From positions 8,220,501 through 8,284,500 of the forward strand of contig JAMPIT010000484.1 of assembly GCA_026261815.1 (NCBI GenBank): DNA of 64,000 bases, in the 5' to 3' direction. This DNA comes from Monarcha castaneiventris obscurior. Its lineage: Eukaryota > Chordata > Aves > Passeriformes > Monarchidae. This document shows positions 52,604-64,000 of the stretch, one piece after another. The notes under the pieces were generated by a model. The model was not told where the DNA came from. It was given only the letters and a program-made list of their open reading frames with translations, and did not search any database. A program made the translations under genes and the position numbers. Each line of letters opens with the position of its first letter. Position 1 is the first letter of the stretch.

Positions 52604-53140
52604 TGTGATTTCTGTATTTGAGCTGTCCGCTTGACCCCTCGCTGTTGGCCCGGTGTCGCACAGGGACGAAGCAGCCACAGAGGGAGTGACTCCTGTGGGC
52701 TCGCTCCGAGCGCAGCAGAGAGGCAAAGCAGCCCCTGTGTGGGGAAGCCTGCCCCAAAGGAGCCTGCTTGCAGGCTGCCAAGCACCCCGAGAACAAGGAG
52801 CAAGGGAGGTGGAGGGCTCCGAAGTAGTCCAACAGGGATTTATTGAACAGAGTGAGAACAGTGGAGCACCCCCCGAGCAGCTCTGTCCTCGGGCTGTTAC
52901 GGTGAGGGAAAATAGGAGGGTCCAGGGTACATTAGCGAATGGGAAGAAGGTACAGAGGAGGGGACTAACACTGACAACCGATAGCAGGGGAATAACCTAG
53001 AGGGACAGGCTCCTCTCCCAATCAGTGACCGAACCCCAAAGATCTTTCTGGAAACCAGGGTGGTGCCCCAGTCAGCCTCCATGCCCACAGATCCACCCTC
53101 GGACTCGGACGCGTCTGGCCGCTGAACGGCCAGGGCATCA
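52604..53140 (-). mobile_element. Solo LTR of an endogenous retrovirus (class II-like), minus strand, intact ends
   Basis: A 537-bp GC- and CpG-rich block begins TG and ends CA and is flanked by the perfect duplication GGCTGG. On the minus strand it starts TGATGCCCTGG, carries the 'gtccgagtccgagg' core, and has AATAAA as the complement of 52839-52844, followed by about 235 bp of GC-rich sequence ending CACA. No internal viral genes exist between these ends, so it is a solo LTR. Its high CpG content and undamaged duplication suggest a younger insertion than the LTR at 12779. The frames of up to 115 codons inside it are GC artefacts. Confidence 0.8.
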
Positions 53141-53146
53141 GGCTGG
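53141..53146. repeat. Right target-site duplication (GGCTGG) of the LTR
   Basis: Perfect copy of 52598-52603, immediately after the terminal CA. Confidence 0.75.
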
Positions 53147-54711
53147 GGCACCACCACAGTGAGTGACTGAGAAATCTTTATTTTATCATTTGTAAACATT
53201 GTCATTTGTACACAGGCACAGAGAGGACAGGGAAGTGGTTCACAATTCTCACCACTTCATTTCTCGTAGTGCCCCTGGGACAGCAAAACCTTTGACCTTG
53301 TCTTGATTTGCTTGCTTCCCTCAGACTCTAATTACCATCACTTTCAATTTTTTATTGAATTATAAAAATAATAATAAGAAGAAAGGCAGCAAGAGCTCTG
53401 GGGCAGATAGAGACCAAAATTATCACATAGCTTGAATAAAGGGAAAAGTTTTACTCTTGGAGATTGAGAAATGAGGCGAAATCACAGTTTAAATATCATC
53501 TCTGAATCTTTAAGTCTCAGGCGGGCTTTATTTATATTAGCGGGTTTTTTTAGTTTAAAGACATCTTAATGATATGTGATAATTTTTTTTCCCGTAAATT
53601 TTAGTGTTCTGAAAATAACATAGCATTTCTAATATTTGTTATCTTCAAATCCCCAAATATTAATTAAAAAAAAAAATTCTTACCACTAGGTTTGCTATCC
53701 TTCATGCAGATGGAGCAATGACTTGAAAAACAACAAGGATACACATATTGCTACATTCTAGATGCCTCTAATCTTGTGAAAACAATTGTATTGGTTCCTG
53801 CATTCAGAATTTACACAGAAGTCTGACATAAACAAGTCCAGTCACACAGCAAAGGCATCCAACAAATATTGATCTGTTTGACTTGAGCTCCAGCTGCCCT
53901 GGCTGGCAGATTGGACTCAGAGTTGCGTGTGTGCTTCTCCATGGGGCAGTGCCACAAGTCCATTCCAAAGGAATAGGATAGCCTAGGAAGCCTGAGTTCC
54001 CAAGGAAGTACCTGAGTTGCATTAAAAGGACATAGAGGATAAATACAGCAATCTTGACTCAGTATCAGTATAGAATATATACTTGTATTAGTATAGAAGT
54101 AGAGGAATCCTTATCTGTATTAGAATAGTTACTCTACTGTTCTGACATTCCAGCTATGTTTCAAGCTTCAAAATATACATTTAAAAAAAAAAAAAAAATT
54201 AATGTCAGTGAATGTAATGATGGAATTTTTTTTCAGTGAGAAAGTGAAATTGACTTTTTTTTTAAGGTTTTTGGGGAGGATTAGTTGGAATTACTGTGCT
54301 GTATAATGACGCAACCCAGCTAATTCTCTGTGCATTCCTAGCAGGGAGTTCTGCTGTAATGCAGACTCTTAGCACACATTTTGATTGATGTGAATATTGA
54401 AACAATTGGGTTACCTGAAACAGATGTAGTGGAGCAGAGCTTCATTTGGCACAAACAGCAATTAGTAAATGTTTCAATTTTGGCATGTAAAAAGAAAATA
54501 ACTTAAAACATTTAGTTATGTCAGTTTCAAAAATAAAATACTTTCCGTTTTCAGAATAAGATTTCTTTCAAACCATCTCCTTCAAAGTTAGCACTTCTTT
54601 ACTTAATTTTTTTTAAGTTTTAGACTGAAATGTACCATTTAAATTTTGTTACAGAGAAACCTTTCCCCCCCTATTTCTGATCTGCCTGTTTTAATAATTG
54701 TTTTCATTTTC

Positions 54712-54730
54712 TTGTTTGTTTGTTTGTTTG
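54712..54730. repeat. (TTTG)n microsatellite
   Basis: Four to five perfect TTTG units followed by a G run and a T run. Confidence 0.8.
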
Positions 54731-55854
54731 GGGTTTTTTTCCCAATTTTGTATGATCTAAATATCTGACTTCATTTTCCCTCTGACTTCTAATGTGTGAG
54801 AGTTTATTTTAGTATCCACAGAAAGGATATTAATTCTAATTAAGTTTTTCTCGATAGCTTCATATCTAGAAAAAAAAATTCTCTAGGGCTTATAAAAACA
54901 CAAACCCCATGGAAACCTGGTTCTGAGGTCCTGCTGTCATGGCAAAAATATTGGTAAATATAAAACATACCATTTGGCCCGTCAGTATCTCCAGAAGGCA
55001 GAGAGACAAATGTGTGGGATGTCAAATCATCCTTGGGATTTTGCACTGCAACTTAATCTAAAGCTCTGTTACTTGTTCTAAGAATTTTTATTGGTAAAGC
55101 TGTACACTACATACATACCCCCAGTTTTATTTATAGTTTCATCATCTTTATGCTGAAGTGCTAAGGGACACAGACTCAAAGATGTCATGTTAATCTTCAT
55201 AAAAATCCTAGCCTCTATGGCCATACCCCTGATCTGGGTTTTTAAGGGGGTTTTGGTTTGATTATTCTGGTTTTTTGCTTCCCCAAAAAGAGGCACCAGT
55301 AAGAAATGACAGCTTTGTTTTGTTTCCTTCTCTTGTTTTTGTAAACATAAATTTTAGGGGAAAAAATTGCTGAACTTTCATTGCCACTAAACTGACTTTA
55401 CAAGTTAAGCTGGAAAAGAACTCAAGATACCACTTGAGCCATAAATGCAGTCACTCCTTTAATGCTATTAAAAAGTCTCTGCCTAAAGAAATCCATTGAT
55501 GCTCTATATTCTAATTTTCAGTTCTGTGACTCACATTTGTAGCTATCAGCACCAGCTGCCAACACAGTCAATTCCAGCAATTCAGAGTATACTGATTTAT
55601 GATAAGATTCCCCTGGAAGGAAGCTCAGAAAAACAGGTACTGAAAAAAATAAATGTTATTGTATGTTGCAGAATGATCTTGTGTTCATTCCGTTTTCCAA
55701 ATAAGATTACCAAACAGGCAGGAAAATTATGTCAAGATCATCTGATTAAAATGACTATTAAAAGTTAAAGGTGCCAAAGTACCTTCTGTAATTTTTCCCT
55801 GCTGTTTGTAATAGCACCCTGTGAGGCTTGAAATTGGAATTGGATTGTCATCTG

Positions 55855-55880
55855 CAACGTTACTGTTCAACGTTACTGTT
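55855..55880. repeat. Perfect 13-bp tandem duplication
   Basis: The unit 'caacgttactgtt' occurs twice without a mismatch. It contains a CpG in each copy, which usually decays fast, so the duplication is probably young or under constraint. Confidence 0.85.
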
Positions 55881-58800
55881 ACACTTCTCGGCATCGTGCC
55901 CAGGAGTGCTGGTGCTGAGAAATGTGTTGAGAGAGACACATTGCATTAAAACCTGCTCCTCTGCAGTGCCACGGGCAGCAAGGCAAAGGCAAAGGCTGTG
56001 AGTCTCTCTTCCTGTTGAGGTTTATCACAAAGGTCTCCATCAAGTGGACCTGTTGCTAAACTCTAAGAAACAAATCTTTACAAGCATCTCTTTTACAGCT
56101 GAAGCACCGTTTTGGAGGTTTTGTGAGCACAGTCGCTATAAAATTGTTTCCTACATACATGAGGAGAAAACAGTGGTTATGGGAAGGTCAGGTGAGCAGA
56201 GCCCTGTGTCCTGAGCAGTGTAATGCACAGCAGGAATCAGGAGGTCAAGGCACCTTGGCCTTGCACTTTAAAGAATTCCTTCTATTAAAACAGCTTTCAT
56301 TTCTTCTAACTGAGGCTCTTGTAGTGGTGAGATACACTGAAATATTGAAAGGTTTATACATGTGGGAGTGGAAACAGGGTGAACCAGTACCTTCCAGTAT
56401 CACCATTGGTCATGGCTGTCAGTGGCCAGTGTGGTGAGGAGGTGCACATTCCAGATCTTTTCATTTTGGGATGAATTGCTGTATCAGTAAAACCAAGGCT
56501 GGTTTTGTCCTCTGCTTCCCACTCCATACCCCCAATGAACCTGTTCTCATGATGCTGTTTGAAATAACTTAAAAGATTTTCTAGACTTCAAAAGGGTTAT
56601 TCAATTTTTGCTCCTTCTGATATCTTATTTCCAGTTTAAATCTGTTTTCTGATGACTTGTTTTTGTGAGCCTTTCTGAAACCATGCTTACTGAAAGAATA
56701 CAAATCGGTTGGGCAAGATTTGTCCTTCCCTCTTATTTCCTGCTGCAAGGTAGTTTCACACATCTCCCTTAGTCATATCCATTAGATTGTACTGGGGGAG
56801 TTACTTCCCTTTGCCACATTTTATACTAAAACGTTGCTATACTCATATATGGGATTAAAGGCTCTGCACGTGGGAAGGGCTCTTCAGTAGGGCTCTAGTT
56901 CTGACTGAGGGCTGTCGGCTGCTATCCCTGTGAACAGGGAATTCAACACTGTCACTGTCCAGCAGTGAATAATAGCTGTGTTATGGACCCATGCTTATGA
57001 GTCTAATTCTGCAGAAATTGAGAAAAACACTCCAACTCACTGTGGTATGAGTTGTGGTAGTGCGAATGTTCACCACCTTTGACTCACTGGTCACTGAATT
57101 CATGCCAGTAAGTCATTTGAGACCCAACCTGTATCAGAAGTTACTCATGTGGGAGCTTTTGCAGGATCAGATTTTGTGTTTGTGCTGTGAAGTAATAAAT
57201 CTCCCAGGGAAGAGTGTCATTTTTACATGGTATTTTAGACATAAAATCTGTTTGATGTTTAGGGTAGAAAATTTGATTAAAATTCAAAAATAAAAATTTT
57301 AGTACCTCATCATTTGATGGTACCTGTCAACTTCCAGCCCAGGCTATGCATTTCAAATTCATGGGATATTTACTTGAAAATAAATTACAAAATTGTGTAG
57401 TGTGGGTGGTTTTTTCAACTTCAGAATGTAGCTTTTGTATCCCATTACAGAATATTTTTACCATCTCCTGTTAACTATCAAAAATGGATTTGTGTGTAAT
57501 TGGTTTAACTGGAAAATAATGTGCTAAGATGTAAGTTGTTTTTTGCGGTAATGGCTCAGTTAAATCGCTTTGGGTTATTCTTGCTGTTTACGGAGTACTT
57601 CAAACCCCCTGCCTGACTCTGGTTTCTGAACTTATTTTTTTCTTTTTGTTCTATGTGCATCATTTAAATTCTGTTTTGTGCTTTGTAAGCAAACACTAAT
57701 ATTTTCATATTTTGCATAAAACAGCTGAGAGGCTCCTTATTTTTCTCTTTAAAGCTTTTTAGAGTTTCTTGACATATATCATGTTAGAATACTTCCCTTG
57801 TCTTCTTCACCCTTGAAATGCTTCTGCTTCCAGTCTGACTATTTTGAGCTCAACTGGGCTGTTTTCCATTTCAACAATTAATTTGTCAGGAAAACCTGTT
57901 TGTTTCTCACTGCGCTTCATGAGATATTGCTGAAATTACTGGCCAGGAATAAAAACTGACAGATTTTCGTACATTTAGTGATGCTAGAACCTCCCTGCAT
58001 TCCATCATTAGCCACACTGATCTTAGCATCATACCACAACAGGGTCCAGCTGGAGTAATTTCAGCTGAGATGCTGCCCTTGAGCTTGCCTGAAGAGAAGC
58101 CAGTTGTCCCAATCTTTCTGTGTTACAGCTGAGGAAAGATTCACATCCTTTCCTGAAAAAGTGAAATAATGTGAAAATACACGTTGGGGCAGATCACAGG
58201 CACAGCTGGGAACTGCTGCTCTCTTCATAAAGGGAATCATAAGCATGTCTGGGTTCTTCCAGTGCAAATCACAGCAAGGTGGCCTTAAATAATTGGAGAT
58301 GATTTAAGTAGAAGTGTTTTCCTTTGCTCTGAGTTAGAACGGATTCCTTCACATGCTTGGTCACAGAGTCTCAGCTGAAGGGACATAGCTCAAGGTTGGG
58401 CTGCAGCTTCTCAAACTCTGCCTGAATGAGGTTATTGCCCCAAGAGAGAGGCTGCTGCTGTAACTCAGGGGAAGGAGAAGCCTGTGGAGGAAAAAGGTTG
58501 TGACTTACCAAATACCAGTATTTTAAAAGTTCCTGTATTAAGGTGGTTTTAAGCAGAATAACCTGATGCTTGCAATGATGATTGACACGGTAGCAGAAGT
58601 TCTTATAGCCCTTGTCAGTTTCTGCTCTAATTTATAGCACTTGCAGTTCTTCCTCCTCCATTTTCTCAAGTCACACAATGGTGAGGAAATGAGGAAAGGA
58701 GTGAATATGTCCTTAACTTGGGCAAACGAAAAGCTTCGGTGTCATTTCATGATGAGTCCACTGCAGGTGAGAGGCAGGAGGTTGTATTTTTTAAATTTTC

Positions 58801-61800
58801 TTTATTAAAAACAGCTCCCCATGCATCTTTCTTTTACGCACCATTTTCCTTCACTGGGCCTGAATTGGTGCCACAATATTTTCTACCTTTAGGTAAAAAT
58901 TAGAATTAGTATTTCTTTAATTAGGCCTTTTAACTGATAACTGTGTAATACAACTGCAGCTAAGCTTCTCCTGCTGCTTTTGGCTTGTGCTGGTTTTAAA
59001 AAAGGCTTCTTACAGAGTGAGTTAATTTATATGTACCTGAGTGCACAGTCTATCAAGAGAGGCCTTGTAATTTGATTTGGTTGCTGCATTTCTGGTATGA
59101 CCCTTTTTATCACCTCTGTAAATTCCACTGAAAAGCTTTGCATTGGTCATATATTTGTTGTGAATACATTACACACTGTAGCACTGCTCTCTAACCTGTC
59201 AGCTAAGAGCAATTAAATTGTACCCTGAAAACAGAACAAATAATCTTAAACAATATGAATATACCTCATCTCTCAAATCTGAGAGCTGTTGCTTTCCCGC
59301 TGGTTTACCTGCTCATGGCATAATCTGAGTAGTCTTTTTGGCTTTTCATCCTGTTTTTAGAGTGCTGTTTGTTTTTCATTTATCTACATAGCAAGTGTGT
59401 GAAAGCATATAGAAGAGAGGAATGGAGTGTCTTGACCTACATTAACTCACAGCTGGGTAGCAGCAGCATTTCTGATTTGATTTGACAACACCTGGTTAAG
59501 TTGATGCATTATCTGTCCTCCCTGTTACTTTTTGAGATCACGCTCTCTGATCTTCCCTGCCTGTCTGTGCTCTCACCAACCTCAGTTGCTCAGGGCATTT
59601 TTGTTCTCTGGGAGATAGTGGATGACTGTGCAGGCCCATGACCCTTTCCCAAGCTGTGTAGAAAGGGATTTTGGAGGATGGTAGGCAGAAGTAATTTCCT
59701 TTCATAAGTTGCAATGCCGCCTATTTTAGAGCCTTTATTATGTATAAACTGTTCTGGAACTTAAGACAAAGAGAGCTGAGGAAAGACACAGAGCTCTGGC
59801 TGCAGTTCTCATCCTGTCAGCAGAGACCCCTCTGCGGTCAAAAGGATGGATGTACACCTCCCTCTTCCTGGATCTTTAACCCTTTCTGAGAAGGGTTACT
59901 TGACAGCCCTTTTTCAAATAATCAGCCTGTATGTCTTTGTGTTCCGAACTATTCAGCAGCTATTCAGGCCAGTTACCCATAACCTGCTTTGGAGGACTGA
60001 GGATGTCCATATTAGCTCTGAGTACCCTGGCGGAGTGAAGCCTTCCACTGATTTTATTGACAGAAAAAATGAGACATTAGTTTCTCTGCCTGTGTGCTGG
60101 ATGGGCCGTGGTCTCAGCCAAGGGTGAGATACAGGCAGGCAGCTGAGAGTTACAGAGATGGATTGTATCGATGGTTTCTTTCAGCTGGGGATAAAATACA
60201 GGATTCCAGTGCCCAGGGTGTGAGCACTGCCCTTTGAGAATGAAGCTCAGCATTTCTTCTGCAAGTGCTTAAATAGGCAGTGTATCAGTCTTAATCTTGG
60301 CCTAGTTTAGCTTTATTTTCCTTAACCACATTTGATCTGTGTGAATGGGCTTTTTCTGCTCTTAAAAAACCACCAGTAGTATCTGCCTTGTCTTGGCACA
60401 TTCACGTACCTTTGACTTTTAAGATGTCCACAGTTTGTTTAATAAAGCATCTGTCTATGCTGTTGGCACTCTTGTAAATGCAAACACCACACAGTGCATC
60501 ACAGCAGACCAACAGCCTCCCACACGGTATCAAATACTGCTCTATCTTAATGAACAGCTCTCCTCATTTCACAGCCTTAACCTGAAACTACAGCACAGCC
60601 TTATAGCATGTCCTAGAAGTCAGTTGATGTGGACCAAAGGATTAGAAGGAGGTGCTGGTTTCAGCATTCCATCATTTGCTGCAGACCTTCATGAATACTC
60701 ACGAACCCCCTTCGCCCTCCAGAAAAAGTGTGCAAACACTTCTTCCTCTTCCAGTCCCTCTTTTCTCTTTGTGTCTCTGCTATATGCTTCACTGCCTGCT
60801 CTTTTATTCCAGATGAATGCTGCCTCCTCAGCTCTTTGTGTGTTTCTACTCTTTCTACTTGTGTGACAGCCTCCAGATCCTTTGAACACTTGTCTTTGTA
60901 ATGCCTCCTTTTCCCTACAAAACTCTCCTTCTACTGATGTTTTGCTGCTATCTGTTGCCCATCATTCTGCACCTCTCTCCACATATTCATCTTTGTGCTG
61001 TACCCTTTTGTGTGTCTCTTCCCTCATCTGTGCAGTGAAAAATCCAGTGCTTCTCTTTGTATTGATAATTGTGGAAAAAGGTGAAAGTTATGGAGAGATG
61101 TGATGGTAAGTATGGGGACCCTCCTTGCCAGACTTGATCTGTTGACCTTTTGCTGGTCACATGGACCTTGCCTGGGTTGATAGTTTTGGCACTGACCTAG
61201 TTAGTTCCAATTCCTATAGTCCACCTTCTCTTTCCCTGGTTTAAGTGCTGTCATGGTGCACTGTTCTGGACAGCAGAATTTCTGCCTAGCCAACACCTTT
61301 GTGTGGATGTAAGCTACAGCATTTGTCTGTTACACATCCACACACTCTCCCTCACTGCACAGTCCCCATCTCTTACCCACAAACACATTTTCCTGTATGG
61401 CCTCTGCCTTCCCAGATGTTTCTTCTTTTTTGACATGCCACTGCTGGTTGCCAAGTGTCTGTCTGGGCCTTGGGACTACAATGTAAGTCAGCATTGTTTC
61501 ATGTTCAGTTATTCTGCTTTGAGCGATTTCTAGTGCTTTGTTCTTTCTAGGCTGGTTTTGTCAAAGGTTGTCTTTGGGTTTTCCAATAATTTATATCCCA
61601 AACTAGTCCTGGTGTCTCTAAGACAGGCTGCCCAGAGTGTCTATAAATATGGTAATTATTCTCCTGGCCAGTCATGTATTGTATTTAAACTGTTGTGTAA
61701 TTGCTACCAGCTTAAGACTGTGTTAGTTTGTGTCTTGCTGCTGCAGCTTCTTGAAACATTTGTTACTGAGAATATCAGCTGCTCTCAAACTTTTAATGGA

Positions 61801-63488
61801 ACTGTACAGTGTGTGTTTTTTCAACCTGCAAATTTCCAGCCCAATGTTCCTTACCATATTATCCTCAGTGCAGCCTGTGCAAGGGTTTCTGTATATTAAA
61901 TCCAGTCCCTGTGATCTGAGCTATGCTGTGTAATTTCACTAATGCTGCAGTCAGATTCTCTAATGTACACTTAAGGTGATTAGAAAGAGTTTAGTGTTCT
62001 TTCTCTGTCTCTTACCCTCTTTATTTTTTCTGTCACTGTTACCCAAAGGACTTAAAGAGTAGAAACTGTATGGAAACACTGCCCTTGTTACATCATTGCT
62101 TCACACTGTCAAATTCCCTCTATAATGTATTCAATACCCTGTAATTATTCCCACTGTAACACTGGGAACACAGTTCTGGTAATTCTGATGCTCCGTTTCA
62201 CCACTAAAGTAACATTAGTTTTGTATTTAATAGGACAGTATATCCAAGTTTAGTGAATCTCGCAGTTTTACAGCATTGGCATTCAGTGTACTGAGATTAT
62301 CCATTTTCAACTGCTGCATATTAATGTTGGCTTTGTGTGTATGAACTTCTGTTTTATGAACATGCTGCAGTGCACTGAGCTGAAATTTGCAGATAGGCCT
62401 AACATAGCATTTTGGCTATGCAAGATAAAATTCGAGAGCGTAGTAATAGCACAGCTTTCTGACAAGTGTAAATGCTGCCTGGAGAGAGTGCAGCAGAAAA
62501 GCTGAGGAGACAACCAGGAAGATTTTTCCCAGCCATTAGAGGAGGTTGGAAAGAGAAGTCTTAATCCTTGTGTCACACACTGGAATTTTGGCTAGTTACA
62601 AGAATTGCTGAGAACTCATACGCCTGTGAAAGCTCCTGCTCAGGCTGTGGTTCCAAAGTACAGGTAAATATTTGACCAAAATCCAATGGAACAACAATTA
62701 TCCTGTGATAGTGCTGTTCAAATGGATGTTGTAAATCCTTTTCAGCAGCAACCTAGTGGAGTCCAGTCTATGGGAGGGATGCATACGTATCATTAGACAA
62801 AGCAGGATGTAAAGGGAGTAAATGTCCCTCGGGTTTCACGTTCAGCTCTATACATCACTAGGTTTTTTCACCATTTGTTTTCTCAGAAATTGCCTTTTCG
62901 GGGTTTCACATGTGACAACTGTTGCAGAATGTTAAGGAATCAAAGCTTGTCCAGGACTTTCAGTCTTGTAGAGTAAATGAGGCCCTCCTGGGTTTCACTA
63001 ATGCCTGACAATTGCATTGCTCTTCTTCCTAAGCCTACTGAACATAATATGTAAAATATTATATCCTGGGTAAATTACAAGTTTCAGGATTACACTCTAT
63101 CTGTATTCCCCCTCCTGCACCATAATTACCATATTTTTCTTCGCTTCCCACACAAGAATATACCCAGTGAAGATTATACACAGTGGATTTTTTGGTCCTT
63201 GTACTGAAGGTCTGCAGCCCTGCTCAGTGAGGTTTGGAAGCTCTGTAAGAGTTACTGTCAGTAACCTGAGAACTGGCTGCACTGAGGGTATCCTGATTCT
63301 TCTGTGTACAGTCAGAAGAGCACTTGAAATTAAAGGCATTATAAAGATGCAATTTGCTACTCAGAAATCTAAGCATGTCTATAAAATCAATACAGTTTTA
63401 TTTTTCAATCCATTGATGGTGTATCATTCTGGCTGTCTTTACTCCACCTGTATTTCTCACTAATGGCTCTTTTGGGGCTCTACTGCTG

Positions 63489-63525
63489 GGGGGAAAAAAA
63501 AAAAATAAAAAAAAGGGATAAAAAA
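63489..63525. repeat. A-rich simple tract
   Basis: Two A runs separated by a T and by GGG. It could be a retroposon tail, but no recognisable body precedes it. Confidence 0.7.
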
Positions 63526-64000
63526 GCAACGTTTGTATCATCATCCACCTTGTATTGATGCTGCCCTGACTGCCACCCTAATGGCACACACATGGCATAT
63601 TACCTACCTTTCTAGTACTGAAGTGGTCTTTGACATTTCTGAAGGTTTTCAGGCACTTTTCCTGCTGAGGTGAATTGTATTGCTTTGGGGTGAAAATAAA
63701 CCATTGAAAAAATAATTGTAAAATTTGATTGACAGGGCTTCCTTTCACAGTCCCCACATTTCCAACTCCTCCTCTACAGGAAGCAACTGTAAAGAACAAT
63801 CTCTACCTGGTACTTAAAGACCTAGAAGCTGTGTTTTTACCCTCACTGCAATTTCCAGTCCAGGTTGCTTTGTGGGATTTTCAAATCACATTGTGAAGGC
63901 TTAGATCACATTGGCTATACTCAAGGATGTTCAGCTGCCACAACAGTTGATTTAACAATTTTTCAAACATTTCCCTGATGCCAGTCTCCTACTAGAGAGA

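Larger units (their letters stand above)
53147..64000. other. Unannotated stretch to the window end, no gene recognised
   Basis: AT-rich DNA with simple repeats: A runs at 53666-53676 and 54183-54198, (TTTG)n at 54712-54730, the tandem duplication at 55855-55880, and an A-rich tract at 63489-63525. From about 60700 to 61030 the plus strand is pyrimidine-rich, which depletes stop codons and explains the 143-codon frame at 60435-60866. A minus frame at 58061-58267 looks protein-like but has no matching splice sites. Confidence 0.5.

Noticed and set aside
60435..60866. 143-codon plus-strand frame with a hydrophobic C-terminal stretch
   Set aside because: The apparent membrane-like end is the translation of a pyrimidine-rich tract (S, L, F, P codons). 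No signal of a real gene is seen.

Overview
The window looks like nuclear DNA of a bird, probably a songbird. The evidence is CR1 LINE 3' ends with the avian-type tail (337-440, 28862-29233, 35421-35576, and one reversed at 26232-26290) and four solo-LTR-like blocks that resemble avian endogenous retrovirus LTRs (1886-2221, 12779-13440, about 41275-41720, 52604-53140). Composition is AT-rich and CpG-poor outside a few GC-rich blocks, and reading frames are short and interrupted throughout. Nothing looks bacterial, plasmid-borne or organellar.

No complete protein gene, rRNA or tRNA gene, or CRISPR array is visible. The window reads as long intron(s) and/or intergenic DNA. The best single candidate for coding sequence is a 110-bp internal exon on the minus strand at 26981-27090. 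It has one open frame and plausible splice signals at both ends. Weaker exon-like segments lie at 39342-39439 (+) and 46101-46239 (+). A purine-rich, protein-like but broken stretch lies at 19885-20480 (-). These weaker calls could all be chance.

Layout: 1-2221 holds a CR1 tail, a short CpG-rich block and a plus-strand LTR. 2222-12778 is featureless AT-rich DNA with small tandem duplications. 12779-13440 is a minus-strand LTR. 13441-26160 is unannotated DNA that includes a block with the look of a conserved noncoding element (about 21760-22400). 26163-27090 holds two LINE relics followed by the candidate exon. 28862-29233 is a CR1 body fragment. 32065-32208 is a 144-bp degenerate interstitial TTAGGG array. 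35421-35576 is a CR1 3' end. About 41275-41720 is an LTR-like repeat. 50571-50820 is a strand-asymmetric G/T-only tract. 52604-53140 is an LTR flanked by a perfect 6-bp target duplication. The rest, to 64000, is unannotated.

I found no undescribed multi-gene system. The most distinctive items are the interstitial telomeric array, the G/T tract, the LTR with its intact target duplication, and the minus-strand exon candidate. Repeat-family names rest on recall of avian repeat consensus features, not on a database search.
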